Below are positions 52,676 to 57,074 of a stretch of 57,074 bases of DNA, one piece after another (the first letter of the stretch is position 1; each line of letters starts with the position of its first letter). Source of the DNA: Verrucomicrobiaceae bacterium (lineage in GTDB: Bacteria; Verrucomicrobiota; Verrucomicrobiia; Chthoniobacterales; Terrimicrobiaceae); NCBI GenBank assembly GCA_007280915.1, contig QYQL01000035.1, forward strand, positions 1 to 57,074, written 5' to 3'. The position numbers and the translations under genes were made by a program. Under the pieces are notes generated by a model. That model worked only from the letters and a program-made list of their open reading frames with translations, had not been told where the DNA came from and searched no databases.

Positions 52676-52721
52676 AAATCAGCACTAAAAACAAGGCTGA
52701 CAGACTTTAAAAAGCGAGGTT

Positions 52722-53159
52722 TCAGCGTTGAATATACTCCCTGGCCTTGAGGAGGAGGACCGGGATCTCCACGAGGTGGCGGACTTTGTCGGCGGTGCTG
52801 CCGTGGATCAGGTCGGCGACGAGACGGTGTCCGTGCGTGGCCATCGCGATGAGGTCGATCGTGTGGGATTTGGCGAATTTGACGATCTCGGTCGAGGGCT
52901 CTCCCATGGCGAGGATGCTTTCCACCTCGAATCCCTCTTTCCTGAGTTCTTCTGCGAGGCGTTCGAGGTAGGAGCGGTCCTCCTGAATCTCCTCACCTTC
53001 CGCCAGTTTGAGTTGCTCGAAATTTCTGGCCACCCATCCGTTGGCGACGTGCAGGAGGAGAAACCTTGCGCCGGTGAGCCTGGCGAGCGGTTTGATATGC
53101 TCGAGGATCGTCTGGTCCGCCGGGCTGTTTTCCACAGGGATCAGGATGGTGTGATACAT
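52722..53159 (-). CDS. Universal stress protein (UspA family)
   Basis: 145 aa from ATG 53159; the longer ORF to 53684 is only the mntH shadow. UspA fold: MYHTILIPVENSPADQ at the start and the ATP-binding loop DLIAMATHGHRLVADLIHGSTADKV with the pattern G-x2-[G/A]-x9-G-S. It starts 5 bases after the mntH stop on the same strand, so it is in an operon with manganese uptake. The exact stress is unknown. Confidence 0.92.
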   Translation of the reverse strand: MYHTILIPVENSPADQTILEHIKPLARLTGARFLLLHVANGWVARNFEQLKLAEGEEIQEDRSYLERLAEELRKEGFEVESILAMGEPSTEIVKFAKSHTIDLIAMATHGHRLVADLIHGSTADKVRHLVEIPVLLLKAREYIQR

Positions 53160-53164
53160 GGGGG

Positions 53165-54562
53165 TTATTCGATGGGGAGTCCGATGGCGTAGTAGAAGGC
53201 CCGGCGGATGGGTTCCGGTGCGAAGGAGTCGAAAAGGAGCTTCACGTTGAGAGTAATGATAATGAGGGTGGTCGTCCATCCCAGGATCGTGATCCAGAGC
53301 GGGTTGACGAATTCCCCCATCTTCGCCTTTTCGCAGGTGAAGCGCATGAGCGGCCAGACGGCGAATCCGAGCTGCATGCTCAGAACGACCTGGCTGGCCA
53401 CGAGGAGGTCGGTCGTCTTGCTCTCGCCGAAAAACCCGATGATGCAGACCGCCGGAATGATCGCGATGCCTCGGGTGATCAAACGTCGCAGCCAAGGGGT
53501 GATGCGGAAATTCAAAAATCCCTCCATGACAATCTGTCCGGCGAGGGTGCCGGTGAGCGTGGAATTCTGCCCGGAGGCGAGCAGAGCCACCGCAAACAAC
53601 GTGCTCGCCACGCCGACCCCGAGGGTCGGACTCAGCAGCTTGTAGGCATCCTGAATCTCGGCCACGTCCTGATGTCCGGACCAATGAAATGCGGCTGCTG
53701 CGAGGACGAGGATGGCGGCGTTGATGAAGAGCGCAAACATCAATGCGGCGGAGGAATCGATCGTCGCGAATTTGATCGCTTCGCGCCGGCCTTCCGGCGT
53801 CCGCTCGAACATGCGCGTCTGCACGATTGAGGAATGGAGATACAGGTTGTGGGGCATGACGGTCGCGCCCAGGATGCCGATGCTGACGTAGAGCATTCCG
53901 TGGTTCGTGAGAATCTCCGCGCTTGGAACGAAGCCGAGCATCACCCCCGCAATGCTGGGCTTCGCGAACAGAAGCTCTGCTGCGAAACAGGTTCCGATCG
54001 TGACGATCAGCGTGATCACAATGGCCTCAACATAACGGAACCCTTTGTTTTGGAGATAAAGAACCGCCAGAACGTCCAGACAGGTGATGACGCATCCCCA
54101 GACGAGCGGAATCCCGAAAAGAAGTTGGAGCGCTATCGCCGACCCCACCACTTCGGCCAGATCGCAGGCGGAGATTGCCAGTTCGCAGAGCACCCAAAGG
54201 AACCACACCACCGGCTTCGGATAGTGGTCCCGGCAGGCTTGGGCGAGGTCCCTCCCGGTGGCCACTCCCAGTTTCACGCACAGATGCTGGAGCAGGATCG
54301 CCATCAGGTTGGAGATCAGGATGACCGAGAGGAGCGTGTAGCCGAACTGTGCGCCGCCAGCGAGATCCGTCGCCCAGTTGCCGGGATCCATGTAGCCCAC
54401 CGCCACAAGAAATCCCGGACCGGCAAAGGCCAGCATCTTCCGCCAGAACGACACCTTCCCCGGCACAAAAATCGTGCGGTGCACCTCGGGCAGGCTGACT
54501 TCAGCAACCTGCCGCTTCCAGCCATCCATGTCATCTGCTGTTTCCTGCATCTCGGACTTCAT
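53165..54562 (-). CDS. mntH: Manganese/divalent metal transporter, Nramp family
   Basis: 465 aa, about 11 hydrophobic segments. Nramp hallmarks: [14 protein letters not shown] (the DPGN metal-binding motif on helix 1), the [15 protein letters not shown] helix and [15 protein letters not shown] (the MPH motif). Proton-coupled uptake of Mn(II) and possibly Fe(II). It is divergent from mntR with the palindromic operator 54590-54605 between them and is followed by usp. That layout predicts manganese repression by MntR. Confidence 0.95.
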   Translation of the reverse strand: MKSEMQETADDMDGWKRQVAEVSLPEVHRTIFVPGKVSFWRKMLAFAGPGFLVAVGYMDPGNWATDLAGGAQFGYTLLSVILISNLMAILLQHLCVKLGVATGRDLAQACRDHYPKPVVWFLWVLCELAISACDLAEVVGSAIALQLLFGIPLVWGCVITCLDVLAVLYLQNKGFRYVEAIVITLIVTIGTCFAAELLFAKPSIAGVMLGFVPSAEILTNHGMLYVSIGILGATVMPHNLYLHSSIVQTRMFERTPEGRREAIKFATIDSSAALMFALFINAAILVLAAAAFHWSGHQDVAEIQDAYKLLSPTLGVGVASTLFAVALLASGQNSTLTGTLAGQIVMEGFLNFRITPWLRRLITRGIAIIPAVCIIGFFGESKTTDLLVASQVVLSMQLGFAVWPLMRFTCEKAKMGEFVNPLWITILGWTTTLIIITLNVKLLFDSFAPEPIRRAFYYAIGLPIE

Positions 54563-54589
54563 GAATGTGTGTTTGGCATTTTCCGCAAA

Positions 54590-54605
54590 TGTAGCATAAG
54601 CTACA
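54590..54605. promoter_or_regulatory. Putative MntR operator
   Basis: tgtagc-ataa-gctaca: a perfect 6-bp inverted repeat with 4-base spacer in the 83-base gap between the divergent mntH and mntR. It resembles the palindromic MntR boxes of Gram-negative bacteria (ACATAGC...GCTATGT type). tacaat (54602-54607) could be a -10 for mntR and tatgct on the other strand a -10 for mntH, so MntR binding would block both promoters. Confidence 0.7.
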
Positions 54606-54645
54606 ATATGAGGCCCACGCTAAACTCTGCAGTGGAAGGTTGTCA

Positions 54646-55203
54646 ATGGGTAATGTTTGGGGAAGACTCGGGCCGATGCTTTTGAAGAAACACAAGCCGG
54701 TTGGAGCCGCAGCCCGTGCCGGCGGCAAAGGTTCGGAGACGGCGACGTATCAGCAATTGACCCGCCTCCAGCATGCCCAGGAGCGTGCGCAGGATTATGT
54801 GGAGGCGATTGCGGACCTGATTGCCCTGCGCGGCGAGGCCCGCGCGACCGATCTGGCCAAATCGCTCGGGGTGACGCACGTCACGGTGATCCGGACGGTC
54901 CAGCGGCTGCAGCGCGAGGGACTCGTGAGCACAGAGCCCTACCGGTCGATCTTTCTCACCGATTCCGGGCGGCGACTGGCCGGCAAGGCGAGGGCTCGCC
55001 ACGAAAAGGTGGTCGCATTTTTGGAAGCCCTGGGAGTCTCGCCGTCCGCCGCCCGCGCGGATGCGGAGGGGATCGAGCACCACGTGGGCTCGGAGACACT
55101 GGCCGCCATGGAGAAATATTTGTCCGCGACGGAGCGAACTCCGAAGCTTCCTACTTCAAGCTCCGGTGCTGGCATCCGACCCAGGCGGCAAACAAGCCGA
55201 TAA
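54646..55203 (+). CDS. mntR: Manganese-responsive DtxR/MntR-family repressor
   Basis: 185 aa from ATG 54646, preceded by agtggaagg; TTG 54640 and ATG 54676 are alternatives. N-terminal winged helix: ATDLAKSLGVTHVTVIRTVQRL and STEPYRSIFLTDSG. Metal-binding and dimerisation part: ARHEKVVAFLEALGVSPSAARADAEGIEHHVGSETL, which closely follows E. coli MntR. No SH3-like C-terminal domain, as in MntR. The last 25 residues are basic and extend 53 bases into the convergent ABC gene. It represses mntH when manganese is high. Confidence 0.93.
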   Translation: MGNVWGRLGPMLLKKHKPVGAAARAGGKGSETATYQQLTRLQHAQERAQDYVEAIADLIALRGEARATDLAKSLGVTHVTVIRTVQRLQREGLVSTEPYRSIFLTDSGRRLAGKARARHEKVVAFLEALGVSPSAARADAEGIEHHVGSETLAAMEKYLSATERTPKLPTSSSGAGIRPRRQTSR

Positions 55204-56917
55204 TGACGTGTGAGCAAAGGACCCAGACGCAGAGCGATGCGGGGGAGAGCGCGGTCTGGACGACCATTTGGACGATGTCGTAGTAGCGCTCGCCTTTGAG
55301 TGTCTGAAGAACTCCGGACCAGCTCCAGTAAGCGGCGATGAACGGCCGGACGAGGCTGCCGAGGAAGTCCGGCAGGGCCAGAACGGCCCCGGAGAGCGGA
55401 AGCTGGAAACCGACGAGGTAAATTGAGACAAGCGACGCCTGCTCTGCGGAGTTCAGAAAGCTGGAGACGGCCAGGCAGACCGATGTCATTGCCGCATTGA
55501 CAAGGGTTAGAAACACGAGTTGCGGTCCGAGTTCACCCGGGAACCCGCAGACGTAATGCACGAAGAGTCCCATCCAAAGCGATTGGGCGAGCACAAGAAA
55601 ACCAAGGAAAACCGCCTTTCCCGCCACGTAGCTCAGCGGGCTCAATCCGGAGAGCTTTTCTTTCTCGAAGATCAGTCGCTCGGATGCGATCTCCCGGCCC
55701 GAATTGTTGGCCCCCATGAGGGTCAGGAGAACGACCTGGAACATGACGATTCCGGAGACCAGGCTGCCGACTTTGCTGGACTGGATCAGGAACTCTTTCG
55801 CCTCGACGAGCTGCTGCACGACATCGAGCCCGAGTCCCATGCTCAGGTTCTTGACCGCGGGAAGTCCGTTCCAGGCGAAGATCGCCACGAGGACCGGAAA
55901 GCCGAAGATCAGCCCCAGCTGGAGGGCAAGCTGTGCCTTCGCGCGGAAAAAGATTTTGAGGCGGCGGGAGAGGAGAGTGAAGAACTGGCTGATCGGGCCC
56001 GGCACCGGAAGGGTGGAGGAGGGGATCGTCTCGTGGGTCGGGGATTCGATGGGTTCCTCCTCCTTGGGAGCCGCGCTGTCAAAGCTGACCGGGCTCACCA
56101 TGTCGAGACCTCCGCGGGTCTCCAAGAAGGCATGCCGGTGTTTTTTCCACGATTGAGCCCACTCCTTCGTGCTCCGCCGTCCCAGTTGCGAGTAGAGATC
56201 ACGGGCATCCTCCGTGCGGAAGTAATGGGTGAGAAACTGGGAGGGACCGTGATACGCGACGACGCCCTCGTGAAGAACGAGAACCGAATCGTAGAGTTCC
56301 AGATGGCGCAGGCTGTGGGTCACGGAAAGCACGACACGGCCTTCGGTCCGGCTGAGCCCGTGCAGGAGGCGGACGATTTCGTCTTCGGATTGCGGGTCAA
56401 GGCCGCTTGTCACCTCGTCGCAAAGCAGCATCGCCGGCTTGCTCACCAGCTCCATCGCGAGCGCAAGCCTTCGCTTTTGACCACCGGAGAGCACACTCAC
56501 GAGCTGGTTGTGGACTTCGGCCATTCCGACTTCCTCCAGAATTCCCTCGACCGCTTCCTCCAGTGCCGATGCGTGCATTCCGCGGACCCGGAGGCGCATC
56601 GCATACCCGACGCACTCGCGCACGGTCAATTCCTCGTGGGCGATGCTGAACTGGGGGACATAACCGATCTCCGACGGGGAAAAGTCCTCCTCCGTGACAT
56701 TTCTGCCGTTCCAGAAAATCGTCCCCTCCTCGTCGCCGGGGGCGATGCCGGTGATCACCTTGAGGAGTGTGCTTTTTCCGCAGCCGGAGGATCCTATGAT
56801 CGCGCCGAAATGCCCTCTGGGAAAGGAGGCGTTGATATCCGAGAGCAAGGGGCGGACATCGTCCCCGCTGCCGATAAACAATGTGACATCTTTAAGCTCG
56901 AGCACTCGGGGCAGCAT
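55151..56917 (-). CDS. ABCG-like half-transporter (ATPase fused to ABC-2 permease)
   Basis: 588 aa from ATG 56917 (an earlier ATG gives 600 aa). N-terminal ATPase: Walker A GSSGCGKST, signature LSGGQKRR, Walker B LLCDEVTSGLDP and the H-loop SVTHSLRH. After a linker of about 80 residues (to about 320), a permease domain with six hydrophobic segments begins near FFRAKAQLALQLGLIFGFPVL and ends near SLCVWVLCSHVIIGLFAAWVG. NBD-TMD order in one chain is the ABCG/ABC-2 type. It probably works as a dimer and exports or flips a lipid or small molecule; cargo is unknown. Its 3' end overlaps mntR by 53 bases (convergent). Confidence 0.9.
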   Translation of the reverse strand: MLPRVLELKDVTLFIGSGDDVRPLLSDINASFPRGHFGAIIGSSGCGKSTLLKVITGIAPGDEEGTIFWNGRNVTEEDFSPSEIGYVPQFSIAHEELTVRECVGYAMRLRVRGMHASALEEAVEGILEEVGMAEVHNQLVSVLSGGQKRRLALAMELVSKPAMLLCDEVTSGLDPQSEDEIVRLLHGLSRTEGRVVLSVTHSLRHLELYDSVLVLHEGVVAYHGPSQFLTHYFRTEDARDLYSQLGRRSTKEWAQSWKKHRHAFLETRGGLDMVSPVSFDSAAPKEEEPIESPTHETIPSSTLPVPGPISQFFTLLSRRLKIFFRAKAQLALQLGLIFGFPVLVAIFAWNGLPAVKNLSMGLGLDVVQQLVEAKEFLIQSSKVGSLVSGIVMFQVVLLTLMGANNSGREIASERLIFEKEKLSGLSPLSYVAGKAVFLGFLVLAQSLWMGLFVHYVCGFPGELGPQLVFLTLVNAAMTSVCLAVSSFLNSAEQASLVSIYLVGFQLPLSGAVLALPDFLGSLVRPFIAAYWSWSGVLQTLKGERYYDIVQMVVQTALSPASLCVWVLCSHVIIGLFAAWVGCQHRSLK

Positions 56918-57024
56918 GCAAAGCCCCCGCGGAATTGACAACGCAAATCGCACCCATGGCTCCGGACGGGTGGGAATGGTGTTTGAAGTGACGGCGGGTT
57001 CCTGAGAGCCTAAACTGACAAACC

Positions 57025-57074
57025 ATGAGCAAACCGCGTTTGAGTTTCTGGGCGATCTGGAACATGAGTTTCGG
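57025..57074 (+). CDS. MFS sugar transporter (N-terminus only, cut by window edge)
   Basis: Only MSKPRLSFWAIWNMSF is visible. This opening is typical of the MFS sugar carriers related to the SLC45/maltose-sucrose group (SFWQIWNMxFGF). The gene runs out of the window and is divergent from the ABC transporter (107-base gap). Function is inferred from 16 residues only. Confidence 0.5.
   Translation, partial: MSKPRLSFWAIWNMSF

Noticed and set aside
1-57074. CRISPR array, insertion sequence, tRNA or rRNA gene
   Set aside because: No regularly spaced repeats, no transposase-like protein and no tRNA/rRNA-like stretch were recognised; a dedicated RNA search could still find a small RNA.

Overview
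The window looks like a chromosomal segment of a GC-rich, heterotrophic Gram-negative bacterium, most likely a verrucomicrobial (PVC-group) lineage. This is inferred from gene style: an RsmH with a long basic N-terminal extension, a formylglycine sulfatase, a XylR-type sugar regulator, and an outer-membrane porin ending in Phe. There is no rRNA gene or other taxonomic anchor. I see no rRNA, tRNA, CRISPR array, phage module or complete insertion sequence. Coding density is high and most antisense ORFs are shadows of real genes. Layout from left to right: (1) 1-8250 is a signalling block with a palindromic repeat at the left edge, then a REC-PAS-PAS protein, a single-domain response regulator and a four-PAS/GAF histidine kinase in one leftward operon; divergent from it is a large hybrid kinase (REC-PAS-PAS-HisKA-HATPase-REC-REC-HPt), with a strong hairpin behind it. 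(2) 8495-16388 holds rsmH and a MazG-type pyrophosphohydrolase (with a palindromic element inside the rsmH 5' end), upp, a porin, an 8-oxoguanine-deaminase-like amidohydrolase, an MFS carrier and a channel-like membrane protein; much of this fits nucleobase uptake and salvage. (3) 16505-24577 is a rightward run of purF, purM, a degenerate alpha/beta-hydrolase, argA and a sodium:solute symporter, followed after a gap by dnaA. (4) 24667-32097 is a leftward run of dgt preceded by a four-gene set: circularly permuted ATP-grasp fused to alpha-E, two transglutaminase-like proteins and a DUF2126 protein. Three of these overlap by ATGA junctions; this is the most system-like part of the window. (5) 32179-32835 is a RelE/ParE-type toxin-antitoxin pair flanked by two imperfect direct repeats, followed by a leftward preA-like / aroB pair. 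(6) 35258-43947 is a carbohydrate block: a GH78-like protein, a beta-phosphoglucomutase/GH65 phosphorylase fusion, a secreted sulfatase, a XylR/AraC regulator on the opposite strand and a CPBP membrane protease. (7) 43965-48749 is a leftward DeoR regulator, DhnA-type aldolase and giant FAD/4Fe-4S oxidoreductase, which together suggest catabolism of a hydroxy acid or sugar acid. (8) 48942-57074 holds small membrane proteins, glutamate decarboxylase, an aminopropyltransferase-like protein, the manganese module (mntH-usp divergent from mntR with a palindromic operator between them), an ABCG-like exporter, and the first codons of an MFS sugar transporter. All functional calls are from reading the proteins by eye; no database search was possible.
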